From: Rhizophagus clarus
Lineage: Eukaryota > Glomeromycota > Glomeromycetes > Glomerales > Glomeraceae
Direction: 5' to 3'
Assembly (NCBI GenBank): GCA_015698045.1
Contig: BLAL01000242.1
Coordinates: 1,555,001 to 1,619,000 of the forward strand
Length of the DNA: 64,000 nucleotides
Shown here: positions 11,117-22,941 of the stretch, piece after piece
Numbering within the stretch: the first letter of the stretch is position 1
How the letters are laid out: every line of letters begins with the position of its first letter
Translations under genes and position numbers: made by a program
The notes under the pieces: generated by a model
What the model was told of the DNA's origin: nothing
Seen by the model: the letters and a program-made list of their open reading frames with translations, nothing else
The model's database searches: none

Positions 11117-13332
11117 ATGGCAACCCGATTTGTTTCATCAACTAAAGAAACAATTTTAGAATTTCAGAACATGTCAAGAAATGTAAACACAGACAAATCT
11201 AATAATGTATGGATGAGTTTATTTATTAAATTTTGTGAAGCTCAAGATTATTCAAATGAAATTATTGAACTGGATAATAAATCACTATCTGATCAGTTGG
11301 AACAATTTTTAGTCAAGGTATGACAATCTAATGGCCATGAATATAAAGTATCGTCTCTTTATACTGGATTTTGTGCCTTGGCACAAGGAATATCTGAATT
11401 ATTTGAGAAAATTAGAGTTGTGAATTTATTTGATATTCTTCAATTTAAAAGTTTACATAGAACCTTAGATGGTCGTATGAAATCAATTGCTGATCAAGGA
11501 AAGAATAATCGAAAACAATCAGATCTGTTGAAAATTGATGAAATTAAATTTATACTTAACTCACCTGTCACTAAAACAGATACTCCTAAAGGTCTTTTAC
11601 AAAGAGTGTGGATCTGGTTAACTTTATTGTGCTATTTAAGAAGTGGTGATGCCAAACGATTGAAAGCTTCTTGGATTATTGAAATGAATAATGGTGGAAT
11701 AAAGCTTGAATTACCCAAAGAAAAGAACCACACAGGAGGAATTAAAGATCCATATGCAGTATCTGGTACTAGTTTTATACCATCTGATACATCAGAAAAT
11801 GTTTATACTCCTATTGCAGATATTAAAAAATACTTAGCTAAACGTCCTAATAATGTTGAAGGTGATTATCTCTTTGTATCAATCAATACACCTAAAAATA
11901 TAAATCATGGTGAATGGTATTTATCAACAAACCTAGGAAAAGAATCACATGACACAATGATGTGTAGTATATGTATTGATTCTGGTTTGGATTTTAAAGA
12001 TCGCAATATTACTAATCATTCAATGCGATTAATGGGCATTCACAATCTTATTGAGTCTGGTATTACACTTGATGAACAGATAACCTTCTCACAGCATAAA
12101 ACAATTGCAGGTGTATCTGCCTATCAATATCAATCTATCAAGCATAAATGAGATAATACTTCTCTTCTAATTCCTACTAAAGACGTGGTATTAAAGGATT
12201 CAACTAATTATGCAAATCAATTAGGTATATATATAAATATCTATTATTTATTAAACAATTCGTAAGTTTAATAATCATCATAATTTTTTAGAACTAACCA
12301 TAATTAGGGTTGGACTAGTCCAGTCCAGTCTGATCTGATCCCAAAAGACCAGTCTTTCAGTTAAGACCAGACTGTATTGGAGTTGGACTGATTTTATTTG
12401 ACCTGAAAGTGTTTTTATTTTAGAGTTCAAGTTAGATCAGATTGGGTAACCTGTCCAACTCATATAGCCAAAATGATTCATATATATTCTTTATATAAAA
12501 TAATGTGAAAACCAGCCAAAATGGTATTTTTTAATATATAATTAATATGAAAAAGTGCTAAAATGATATTTTTTCATAAAATAGTATGGAAAAATGCTGT
12601 TTTATTTATTCTTTTTTATAAAGTAATATGAAAAAAATGATTAAGTGGCATTTTTTGCAAATAAATTTGAAAAAATTCTGTTCTAGCTTTTTCATAAAGT
12701 AAAATGGAAAAGTGCCAGCAGAACAACACTTTTTTTAATAAAATAAATATTTCTGCATCTTTTATAAAGTAAAATGAAAAAAAATTAAATGATATTTTGA
12801 CGTTTTTATAAAATAAAATGAAAATCCTGCATTTGGCATTTTTAATTCATAAATAATATGAAAAATAATACCAAAATGGTATTTTTTCATAAATAATTTG
12901 TAAAAAACATCATTTCAGCATTTTTTTCATTTGAAAAATGTCATTATGGTATTTTTTACATTAAGTAATATAACAAAGATGCTGAAACATCATTTTTTTA
13001 TAAAAAAATTGAAAGCCTGCCATTTTAGCATTTATTTTATTGGACCTAAAAAATTATATAGATCAGTTCCCAGTCTGGACTGGTCAGATTGAAGACCATG
13101 AGGACTGGTCCTAAGATCAATACAGGACCAGTCTTTGCTAGGATTGATCCAACCCTAACCATAATATATCTTTTTGCTAGGATTTACTAAAGTTTCTAAT
13201 TTAATTGAAAATACTAGCTATGTTAAAAAAAATGAGTCAGATGATTTAAAGTGTCAAAAACCAAAAATTCTAAAGATTTCTGTAGAAAATTGTAGCAATA
13301 TTAACATTAATATTACTTTTAAATACGATTAA
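11117..13332 (+). pseudogene. Crypton-like tyrosine recombinase, two nonsense codons
   Basis: Exon 1 is 11117-12224, exon 2 is 13181-13332 and the intron is GT-AG. The frame runs MATRFVSSTKETILEFQ, the characteristic Crypton/DUF3504 start, into a tyrosine recombinase domain that would cut and rejoin DNA through a 3'-phosphotyrosine. Catalytic residues are visible: Arg in CYLRSGD, His-x-x-x-Arg in NHSMR, His in FSQHK and Tyr in SAYQYQ. The C-terminus (CSNININITFKYD) is in exon 2. Two in-frame TGA codons (11321-11323 and 12149-12151) interrupt it; the sequence on both sides is continuous, so each looks like a point change. Cryptons lack terminal repeats, so the element ends are unknown. A hAT MITE lies in the intron. 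Confidence 0.85.
12305..13157. mobile_element. 853-bp hAT MITE with internal minisatellite
   Basis: Perfect 10-bp ends TAGGGTTGGA / TCCAACCCTA, flanked by the 8-bp duplication ACCATAAT at 12297-12304 and 13158-13165, the hAT signature. Subterminal GGACCAGTC/GACTGGTC words repeat in both orientations near each end and are candidate transposase sites. The middle (about 12480-13030) is a degenerate repeat of about 60 bp built on ATAAAGTAATATGAAAAA..TGCCAAAATGGCATTTTT. No coding capacity. It is inside the intron of the Crypton-like gene. Confidence 0.9.
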
Positions 13333-13777
13333 TAGTTTTTTATTAGAGATTATACTATAAAATAAAACAAAAATGTTATGCAAATATTAATAAAATAAAA
13401 TTTAATAAAAAACATGTTATTTTGTATTATTAAATTATTATAAGACATTTTAAACGATTCTTAAAATAGCAATTTTCCAGTTGTTTATGATATTGAAACT
13501 GGGAAATAAGTGATCGCAAAATTCCCAGTAAGCTGATCACACGTAAAAATTAGTATGATGATTGTCATGAGTGACACTTAGTGTGATAGGAGATTACTAA
13601 ATTTATTTTCATTCAAATTTCAAATATAAGTGTTATTTTTGTAAAATAACCTCTTGGCAAAGTGCTTTTATCCAATTTGCTTGACCTATTTTTAACTTTA
13701 GCAAAAAGAAAAATTTAATATTGCACCTATCTCAGTATACAGTACTTTAATTTCGTTATGCAGATATAGTAGGGCAA

Positions 13778-14151
13778 CACAGGTCGAAATTAGTTAAATA
13801 GGGTATTAATAGAGTATCAATAGGTTATCAATCGGCTATCAATAAGCTACCCTATTGGTAGCCTATTGAACTTGCGCCATAATCCGTCACCAATCAGGCA
13901 GGCTGATTGATAGCCGATTGATAACTTATTGATAACCTATTAGTATCCTATTGGTATTTTTATTAAATAGGGTATCAATAGGGTATCAATAGGGTATCAA
14001 TAGGTTATCAATAAGTTATCAATCAGCCTGCCTGATTGGTGACAGATTATGGCGCAAGTTCAATAGGCTACCAATAGGGTAGCCTATTGATAGCCGATTG
14101 ATAACCTATTGATACCCTATTGATACCTTATTTAACTAATTTTGACCTGTG
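13778..14151. mobile_element. 374-bp palindromic CACAGGTC element, copy 1
   Basis: Ends CACAGGTCGAAATTAG and the reverse complement CTAATTTTGACCTGTG, flanked by CAA on both sides (13775-13777 and 14152-14154). Nearly the whole element is one inverted repeat folding about position 13965, built of reiterated ATAGGGTATCA-type words and containing a GGCGCAAGTTCAATAGG block once per arm. No coding capacity. A 3-bp duplication and CAC termini suggest a CACTA-like superfamily (inference). Confidence 0.8.
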
Positions 14152-14538
14152 CAAAAAGAAGGTTTCTGGGGTCAAAAATTCCATATATATATCCAGAAAA
14201 GTTCCCAGCTATATTTCTGAGTCCTTCTAGCTATATGAATCCACTATAGAATTTAAAACTCTAGCTCCTATTAGAACTTCTTCCCGCTATCTGAATATTT
14301 GTATCATTAAATTACCCCGTCAGATACCAAGAATAAAACAATCTTTTATAGCCTTTCTAGCCCAATTTTAAGCTCAAATAATATATCAAAAAAAATATGC
14401 TATCCTACTTGCCTTTGGAAGTACCACCAAATATTGAGGAATGAAATGACGAAATATTCAGTGGTATGACCCTTACAAGCATAATATGCATAGCAATTTT
14501 TATAATATTTTAGAATTAATTCTAAAGCTGATTCATTA

Positions 14539-14901
14539 CACAGGTCGAAATTAGTTAAATAGGGTATCAATAGAGTATCAATAGGTTATCAATCAGCTAT
14601 CAATAAGCTACCCTATTGGTAGCCTATTGAACTTGCGCCATAATCCGTCACCAATCGGGCATGTTGATTGATAGCCGATTGATAACTTATTGATAACCTA
14701 TTAGTATCCTATTGGTATTTTTATTAAATAGGGTATCAATAGGGTATCAATAGGTTATCAATAGGTTATCAATCAGCCTATCTGATTGGTGACGGATTAT
14801 GGCGCAAGTTCAATAGGCTACCAATAGGGTAGCCTATTGATAGCCGATTGATAACCTATTGATACCCTATTGATACCCTATTTAACTAATTTCGACCTGT
14901 G
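14539..14901. mobile_element. 363-bp palindromic CACAGGTC element, copy 2
   Basis: Same family as the copy at 13778, over 90% alike by eye, ending CACAGGTCGAAATTAG / CTAATTTCGACCTGTG. It is flanked by TTA at 14536-14538 and 14902-14904. Different target duplications show two independent insertions about 390 bp apart rather than one segmental duplication. Confidence 0.8.
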
Positions 14902-14982
14902 TTATCATCTAGCATAATCTAATTTTGGTATTTCCCTTGTAGGGGTACCAAAATTAGCAGTACCCTCATTCATTTTCCACAA

Positions 14983-15241
14983 GCTCTAAACCATGTTCTA
15001 GTATACTATTATTTTTTAATATGCAGAAAGCCATTCTAAAGTCAATTCATTCTCAAAAACTTGGGACAAAAAAAAATGGTATCAGAGTACCAAAATTTCG
15101 AATGAGGTATCAAAATTTATGTATCATTATTTTTAACCCAAAAGCTTTAGACCATGTTCTAGCATACCAATAAATTTACGATATACAGGAAACAATCCTG
15201 AAAACATTTGCTTTACACAAACTTGGGGACAAAAAAAGTCG
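14983..15241. repeat. Two diverged direct copies of a ~100-bp segment
   Basis: 14983-15081 and 15139-15241 share CATGTTCTAGTATAC / CATGTTCTAGCATACC, then ATGCAGAAAGCCATTC / ATACAGGAAACAATCC, then AAACTTGGGACAAAAAAA. Words such as GTACCAAAATTT recur between and after them. Origin is unknown; it is probably an old transposon fragment. Confidence 0.5.
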
Positions 15242-16134
15242 TACCTCTAATAAATCTAACCTCTAAGTTTTACCCCTGTAGTACCAAAATTTTGAATGGG
15301 GTACGGGTGATACCAAAATTTTAATAGTCTAGTTGTCATTCATTAGAGCCCTAGACCGCAATCTGTAATAGTACTGAAAGACGTAAAACCCAGGAGACAT
15401 AATTAATTAATTAATTAAAGAAAACTTTTTATAAGTAATATATAGTATATGAGATACTATAATTAAAGAAAGAAATTTTATAAGCATATCCGCCGATTTT
15501 CAGAATTAACAAAATTAGCCTAAATTAAGGAATTTGTTGATAATTAGATAAAAATTAAGTTAAATAAGTTTCACAAAAAGGATCACTCTTGTGCTACATA
15601 ATCATATGACACAAATATCAAGAAATTACTTCAACAAAGTAGCGTTAAAAAATTTTTTTCTTTCGTAAACTCCATATTAAACTCCCTATCAACTTCCCCA
15701 TCAAACTTTTCCACCAGTTTTTACATTATGTAAGTTGAGAATTTTGGCAAGTATATTAGTAGTTATTTTACATTAAATATAACTTGAAGCTATTTTTTTA
15801 TTTTTTTTTCAATAGTTTATAAAAAAAAATTTATTTAGGCAGCAAAATTATTCAAAAATAATCTTTCAATAAATAAATAATTCTTATTAATTATTTTTCA
15901 ATCAATTTTTTTTCGTTAAATCATTATTCTGGTGCTTATTCTTACTTTTTTTTAAATAAACTAATTTTATAATATTTTTATTCCTTTTTTTAGAAATTTC
16001 TTCTACTGGTTTCAGGTTAAAGAGGTAAATTTTTTTTGGAAAAGGTCTTAAAAGTTTTTTTAAGTATTTTTTGACTTATTTTTTCTTATGTAGGGACAGT
16101 TTTGATCGATTTTAATCGGTACTGCGCCACATAA

Positions 16135-19100
16135 TTGATGATCAGCAAATTCCTCAAATCGGCGCATATGGTATTATATATTAGTTGTGATACTATAGTC
16201 GAACATACTTGCATTAGATGTGGTAAAAGCTTTCCCAAATTATGGAAATTTAGACGACATAATGAAAGGCAATATAAATGTAGATCTATGCAAGCTCCTA
16301 TAATTGAAAATCAAGAGGGTTCACAAATAATTGCCCCCACCCTGCAAATCAAAGATCAAGGGAGTAGCTCTGCCCCCGCTCCAATAGACCATGCCTGAGA
16401 AAAGGATCGAAGAAGGGAGAAACCAGAACGTATATCAAAAATGCAAGAAAATGATTCTGAAGCCGGTCCTGGTCCAGTTACTCAAGCACATAGAGATGAA
16501 CAAAGAAATTCAAGAATACTATTTTCTGATCTCATACTCAACCAAGCCATCATCCCATGGAAACCCCCATCTCGTATAAATATAAAGCAGTTTAAAACTA
16601 TATTTTCAAGACATGGTAAGTGTTTTATTATTAATGAAAAGGCCGAAAAATGGGATCGTGAAAATTATGATTCTGATGAAGCTAGGCTTCCAATATTAGC
16701 AGAGATTGAGCAGAAAGAAGAAAAGAATAGGCAGGAGTATATAGAGAAACTTCTATTAGCCAAAAGGCAAGAATATGAAGCAGAAAAAGAATACGCAACT
16801 AGCAAGCATTTTTGATCAGTTTATAAAGAAGATGATGAGGAAATAGAGATTGCACCTCCTGAAGGAGATATAGTATTCTTAGAAAGACAACGTAATCCTG
16901 CTAGACAACACAGCTCTCTAAAAGATTTGACTGTATGGGAGGGAATCATTCCTTCATGCAAAAATCCTGCATATGCTTTCAATAAAAAGCAGGATAATTC
17001 AAAAAAATATGCAGATGCTCCATACATGCCACAGCTTATGGCATCAGCTCATAATGCAATTACAAGGGTTCTCCAAGAAGAGTTACATAAGAAGGATCAA
17101 ATAAAAACAGCATTGGTTGTACATGCCACATATGCAAAATATACTTATAAAGGTTCTGGTGATATTTTAGACCAAGAAAACTATAAAATCAGTTATCATC
17201 ATCCATATCATAGAAGCTTAATGCGTGAAATCCTTTCTGAGAAATATATAGATGAGCACATAACTTTTTCTGGAGGAGAAATCAATAAAAAAATCGAATC
17301 ATATCTAAAAGAAGAATCTGGCAAAATCCTTCTTAGAATTGAGATGATATTGATTGAGTCTTATACTCTCTGTCGTTCTTATGGAGGATCATACATCCCC
17401 ACCTCCAGAAAGCTTGCCAATACAAAATGTACTATCAACCCAGATAATTCAGATATTATAGATCCAGCTACAGGCAAGCCAACAGACAATTGTCTTTGGG
17501 GGGCAATAGGATGTTATTTTGCATATCAGGATGGAAAGGCAGACTATCTTGGTAGACGTATATACTGGACAAAAAGTTTTTGAAAATATTTGGAGAAGAC
17601 CAAGTTAGATGGTATCTTAATGCCCACCCCAGTCTGCCCACGAGTCTTTAATAAAATAGAGGAGATGAATCCAGATATTTCCATTAATGTCTGGAAGTGG
17701 AATGAGGAAACAGCACGACCCAAACCTGTAGTTGCTAGCAAAAACTATAATAGACAGCATATTATATACCTCTTAGCGCTTACAGATATTACCAAATCTG
17801 TAGACGAAAAATATGGGCAAAAGAATCACTTTCTCTGGATAAAAAATCATGATGGTTTAGTCAATAAAGATAATGCCAATAAAGTTAAAAAGCATCTCTG
17901 CAACTGATGTTTCCACAATTTTCAGTCAAAAAATTCCCTAGTCCATTATAAAGAATGGTGTTTCAGATTGGGTGAAGCTCCTCAAAGAGTCACAATACCC
18001 ATAAAGGATGTTAATGACTTTAAAGAGTTCAAGAATCATGGAAGAATGATCAATGCCCCATGTGTTATTATAGCAGACTTCAAGGCTGATAATAAGAAAT
18101 GCACTGAGACTTATGGAGGTAATATGCATAAACTTATGGAGCAAAAGGCCAATAGTTTCTGCTATAAAGTTCATTGGATTGATTCTAGAGAAATATGGGG
18201 TCCCTTCCTATATCGTGGAGAAAATGCTACTCAAGAATTCATTTGACAGATTGATCAGGAGTTGGTAGAAATCAATAGGGTCTTAGCTATCAAGCATAAG
18301 CGAATTATCACAGATGAGGATAAAAAAAAGTTTGAGGAAGCAGATGAGTGCTGGATCTGCAAAGGTAAATTCATTGTAAATAGGGATGAGGTTAAGTGCT
18401 TAGAAAATCAGTCTGCATGGCTCACTAGAAAGTTAGAAAAGACTGCTAAGGATTCAGAAGACTGTAAATCCTTAAAAACAAATATTCTTAAAGTAGCCAA
18501 GCAAATTGACCAAGTTGAGACTGAGGATGAAAAGGTCTGGGAACACTATCATATTACAGGTAAGTTTCGTGGGCATCTCATAAGTCCTGCAATCTCAAAC
18601 TCCAGATCAAGCTATGAAAGACCCCAATTCAGTCATATTTCATAATTTCTGGGGTTATGACTCCCACTTAGTTTGTGAATCTGTTGGACGCTCAGTTAAT
18701 GCACATCAGATTAGTGTTATTGCTGAAACATTTGAGCAATATAAGTCTATAAAGGTAGGTCAGCTCAAATATATTGATAGCCAACAGTTCATGAATACTA
18801 GTTTGGCTAATCTCACAAAGAATTTGGGTAATGATAAGCCTATAACAAGAAAGTATTTTATGGATTTAGGCTATACAGAAGAGCAGATTTCTCTAGTATG
18901 TCGTAAGGAAGTATACCCCTATGAGTATATTAATTCTCATGAAAGATTTTTGGAGACAGAACTCCCTCCTATTCACGAATTTCATGGAGTTCTTAGTGGT
19001 AAGATCATTTAAGAGGATTATTTCCATGCCCAGAAAGTATGGAAGGAATTTGGGTGTAAAAATCTAGGCAAGTACCATGATCTTTATCTTAAGACTGATG

Positions 19101-20070
19101 TACTTTTTCTTACTGATGTCTGGAACGCATTCTGAAAGACATCTATGAAATATTATGAGCTCGATCCCAGTCATTATGTCTCTACCCCATCCTTATCCTG
19201 TGATGCTATGCTTAAAATGACAGGAGTTAAAATCGAGCTATTCACAGAAATAGCTATGCATGACTTCATCGAAAAAGCCAAGCGTGGTGGTATTGCCATG
19301 GCAGTGCATCGATATTTCAAAGCCAATAATCTGAAGATGGGAGAGGCTTTCAATCCATCCCAACCCACGACTTGGATCTCATATGTCAATGCAAATAATC
19401 TTTATGGTTGGGCCATGAATCAATTCTTGCCTATAGGTGACTATAAGTGGGTTGCTAGTCGAGAGTACTTAAGGAAGAATCCTGCCATGCAAAAGAAATA
19501 CCTCGAAATAATTCTAAAAACTAAGGCAGATACGCCATGAGGATATTTCTTAAATATCAATACACACTTCCCTCTAAAGACCCACAACTATTTACAGGAC
19601 TTACCTCCAGTCGTAGAAAATATCGCTGTAAGAAAAAATATATTATGCCTATATAATACTAAGCTTGTGAATAATATGGATGATGGATGCTTCTCTGCAA
19701 CAGAAAAATTAGTTCTACATTTTGGTCCACGAAAAGGCTATGTCATTCACTATCAAGAGCTCCAATATTACGTAAAACTAGGTATGGTAGTGGATGAAGT
19801 TACAGAAATTTTATCCTTCAATCAGACTAACTGGCTAGCCCTATATATTGCAAAAAATACCAAGTTGCGCCAGAATGCAAAAAATGCATTTGAAAAGGAC
19901 TTCTTCAAACTCATGAACAACTTGGTATATGGCAAGACTATGGAGAATATTCGTAAGTACCAGGATGTCAAGATCATGGCCATGAATAATGAGAGGGATG
20001 AGAAGAAATTTTTTAATAAAGTCCGTAAGCCCTCATTCAAGTATGGCAGACAGCTTGGAGATACACTAGT
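16135..20070 (+). pseudogene. Decayed DNA polymerase B (DNA_pol_B_2 type), 3' end lost
   Basis: One frame with an N-terminal C2H2-like finger (CIRCGKSFPKLWKFRRH) runs to about 18600, then shifts twice to another frame up to 20058. Landmarks in order: exonuclease I region IIADFKAD (the usual acidic residue after DF is Lys), exonuclease II NFWGYDSH, exonuclease III YHDLYLKTD, polymerase motif A VNANNLYGWAM (usual Asp is Asn) and motif B LVYGKTMENIRK. Motif C is missing because a hAT element starts at 20076. Stops: TGA at 16396, 16813, 17581, 17905, 18244, 19133 and 19538, and TAA at 19010. Such polymerases occur in Maverick/Polinton elements and linear plasmids; no capsid, ATPase or integrase gene is visible here. 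Confidence 0.85.
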
Positions 20071-22159
20071 AAGAGTAAAGATATTAGCCGTAATTAATTT
20101 GCTGATGCCGCAATATTACAATATAAGGCATTACGATTATAACACTTGCCGTAATGTTGCAATTTAGCTGTAATGCTGTAATTCAGCTGTAATATCTTAA
20201 TAGTGTGTTAATGCAGTAATATTAATGCCGTAATGCTGTAATACACAGCAAAATGTAGACTTTCAAAAAAGGCATGTATAAAACAAGAACATACTTCAAA
20301 TTTATTACTATCTACTATGTACAATACATTTATAACAAGAATATACTGTTTCAACTATTTTTTAATTAATACTATTTAATATCTAAAATTAATGCTAATT
20401 TATTACCTTTGAATACCTTCAATTATTCTACAAAAAAATAAAAAAAATGTTAGAAACGTTTCTTTAATCAAATATATAATTAAAGAAAAAAAACCTACTC
20501 CCACTTATGTACCCATCCATAAAATTATTTTTGCCAAGATCCAAGAAGTTGGTGTCCCTATAATAGAAAATTTGTTAAAAACGTTTCTTTAATCTGTTTA
20601 AAATAAACAAGAAACATAGTAAAAAAAATACACCTTTTCAAAATGTCAGTTTGTTTAATTCTAAGAAGCCGGCATCTCTGCAACAGAAAAAGAAATCGTT
20701 TCATTAGAAATATTTTAAAGACACTTAAAAAAAATGTAAAAAAACTAACCTTTCAAAAGTCCAATTCGTCCCTGTATTAGAAAAAAAGAAAAAAATATTT
20801 CAAAAACCGTAATCTACACTAAAATTTCTTGGTATGTTAATATCAGGATAAGAAAACAGAAGACTCATCCATTTACCATCATTTAAACAAATTTACAACT
20901 TTTTTTAATCACAATATATTGAATGATTTTTGACCTTAGTATACCTATCGTTAGAAACGTTTTGAGACTTTTTTGAAAAAAAAGATCGATCAGCAATCGA
21001 TCATGTGATACTGATCATTTCATTAACTAATTATCGTTAAAAAGAAATTTTTTTTATCAATTTTATCTTTAATGCAAAATATATATATACAGTATATATA
21101 TAAATCAAACCCTACTTTAAATGAAAATGAGAAAAAAAATATTGTATTACACTGCTATAACAATTGTGCGCTTTTATTTAAAATTCATATTATGCAATTA
21201 ATACAAATAAATCAGTTTTTATTCTCGTAATCCTCAACATCCTTATTATTCTCATTATCCCCATTATTCTCTTCATCTCCGTTATCCTCAACAACCCCAT
21301 TATCCTCATCATCCCCATTGTCCTCATCATCCCCATCATCCCCATCATTCTTATCATCATTCCCACTATTTTCGTTATTTTCACCATTATCCTCATCTTT
21401 ATCCTTCACATCTATTCTATATTTATTAGCCAATTCTTTAGGATCAAAATCTTCACAATCATCATCACTCGAATCAGATTTATGTATTAAAACAGGAGTT
21501 GGACCAGCTTCAATAATTACCCAAGGATCCAAATCTACCGATCTTTCAATAGTAAGATCTTCATTTTCTAATTTATATTCATAATTATTTACACGTTCTA
21601 ATTCTCTTGCTCGTGTCATGTCTTGATTAATAGTAGCATCATCAAAAACATCATCATCTGTATCTCCTATTTCATTATTTATTTCAAATAATAAGTCACA
21701 CAACTCTTCTTTATCATATGTTCTGCTTATATGACCAACAGATGTTTTCGTATATGATAAAGAATAGCGATAAATTTTAGCCATTGATTGAAGTGTTTTA
21801 AGCTGAAGACGTTACCGTCGCTTTTCAAAAAACCATCCTAAAGAAGAAAATATTCGCTCACAACTAGCTGAGTGAGGAGTAATACTAAAAAGCTTTATTG
21901 CTAATCTTGAAAGTTGATTTTTACCATCATTAATTAACAACCACCAATTGAGAGGTGTATCATGTTTAGAGGAATATGGCCTATTATATGGTTTTTTACC
22001 TAAACGATATTTTCCAATTTGGGAATACAATTCTGTTGTTGAATTTCATTTATGGCCCCATTCTTTCCATAATTCACCAGCAAGTTCAATTAAATTGTCA
22101 AATTCGGATGGTGTTACTAGAGTTCCTATTGTAACATAAGTAAAAATATTAGCCATAAC

Positions 22160-22941
22160 TAAAGATGTGTCCGCAATACCTAATTGCGGATTAATTGCGA
22201 TTTGCGATATTGCAGAACATTGCGGATTTTGAAGAGTAATTATTCGCAAATCCGCAATCGCAAATAATCCGCAAATCCGCAAATAATCCGCAAATCCGCA
22301 AATAATCCGCAACATGAATCATGTTAATTTAATCTTCGCAATTAAATATAACCAAATTTATTTATATACTAAAAAGTGGACAATTTTGTCCATTTTGTAA
22401 ACTCATGAATCATGTTAATTTAATCTTTGCAATTAAATATAACCAAATTTATTTATATACTAAAAAGTGGACAATTTTGTCCATTTTGTAAACTTATGAA
22501 TCATGTTAATTTAATCTTCGCAATTAAATATAACCAAATTTATTTATATACTAAAAGTGGACAATTTTGTCCACTTATTCGCAAATTTGCAATAATGTAA
22601 ATTATTTGCAGATTTGCGGATTATTTGCGATACTATACGGATTTGCGGATTATTTGCGGGTTTGCGGATTTGCGGGTTATTTGCGGTACTATAAATTATT
22701 TGCGGGTTATTTGCGGTACTATAAATTATTTGCGGGTTTGCGGATTATTTGCGGGTTTGTGGGTTATTTGCGGTATTATAAATTATTTGCGGGTTATTTG
22801 CAGTACTATAAATTATTTGCGGGTTTGCGGATTATTTGCGGATTTGCGGATTATTTGCGGGTTTGCGAATTACTAAGCGCAATTGATTTCCAAAACCCGC
22901 AATATTGCGGATTTTGGAAATCAATTGAGGACCCATCTTTA
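22160..22941. mobile_element. 782-bp hAT MITE nested in a transposase intron
   Basis: Ends TAAAGATGTGTCC / GGACCCATCTTTA, flanked by the 8-bp duplication GCCATAAC at 22152-22159 and 22942-22949. The arms hold opposed arrays of GCGGATTATTT / AAATAATCCGC words (22240-22312 and 22580-22870). The centre contains a three-copy tandem repeat listed next. Non-coding. Confidence 0.9.
22319..22578. repeat. Three tandem copies of a ~91-bp unit
   Basis: Each unit begins ATCATGTTAATTTAATCTT, contains AAATATAACCAAATTTATTT and ends with the palindrome GGACAATTTTGTCC. Copies are nearly identical, which suggests recent amplification inside the MITE. Confidence 0.8.

Larger units (their letters stand above)
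13333..16134. other. Non-coding stretch between the Crypton-like and polymerase genes
   Basis: Apart from the two palindromic elements and the duplicated segment listed separately, this is AT-rich filler with no coding frame. Confidence 0.4.

Noticed and set aside
16135..19540. TGA read as tryptophan (mitochondrial-type code) in the polymerase gene
   Set aside because: A TAA, two frameshifts and lost catalytic residues are also present, several TGA sites look like former Arg codons, and neighbouring nuclear genes have many spliceosomal introns and use TGA poorly.
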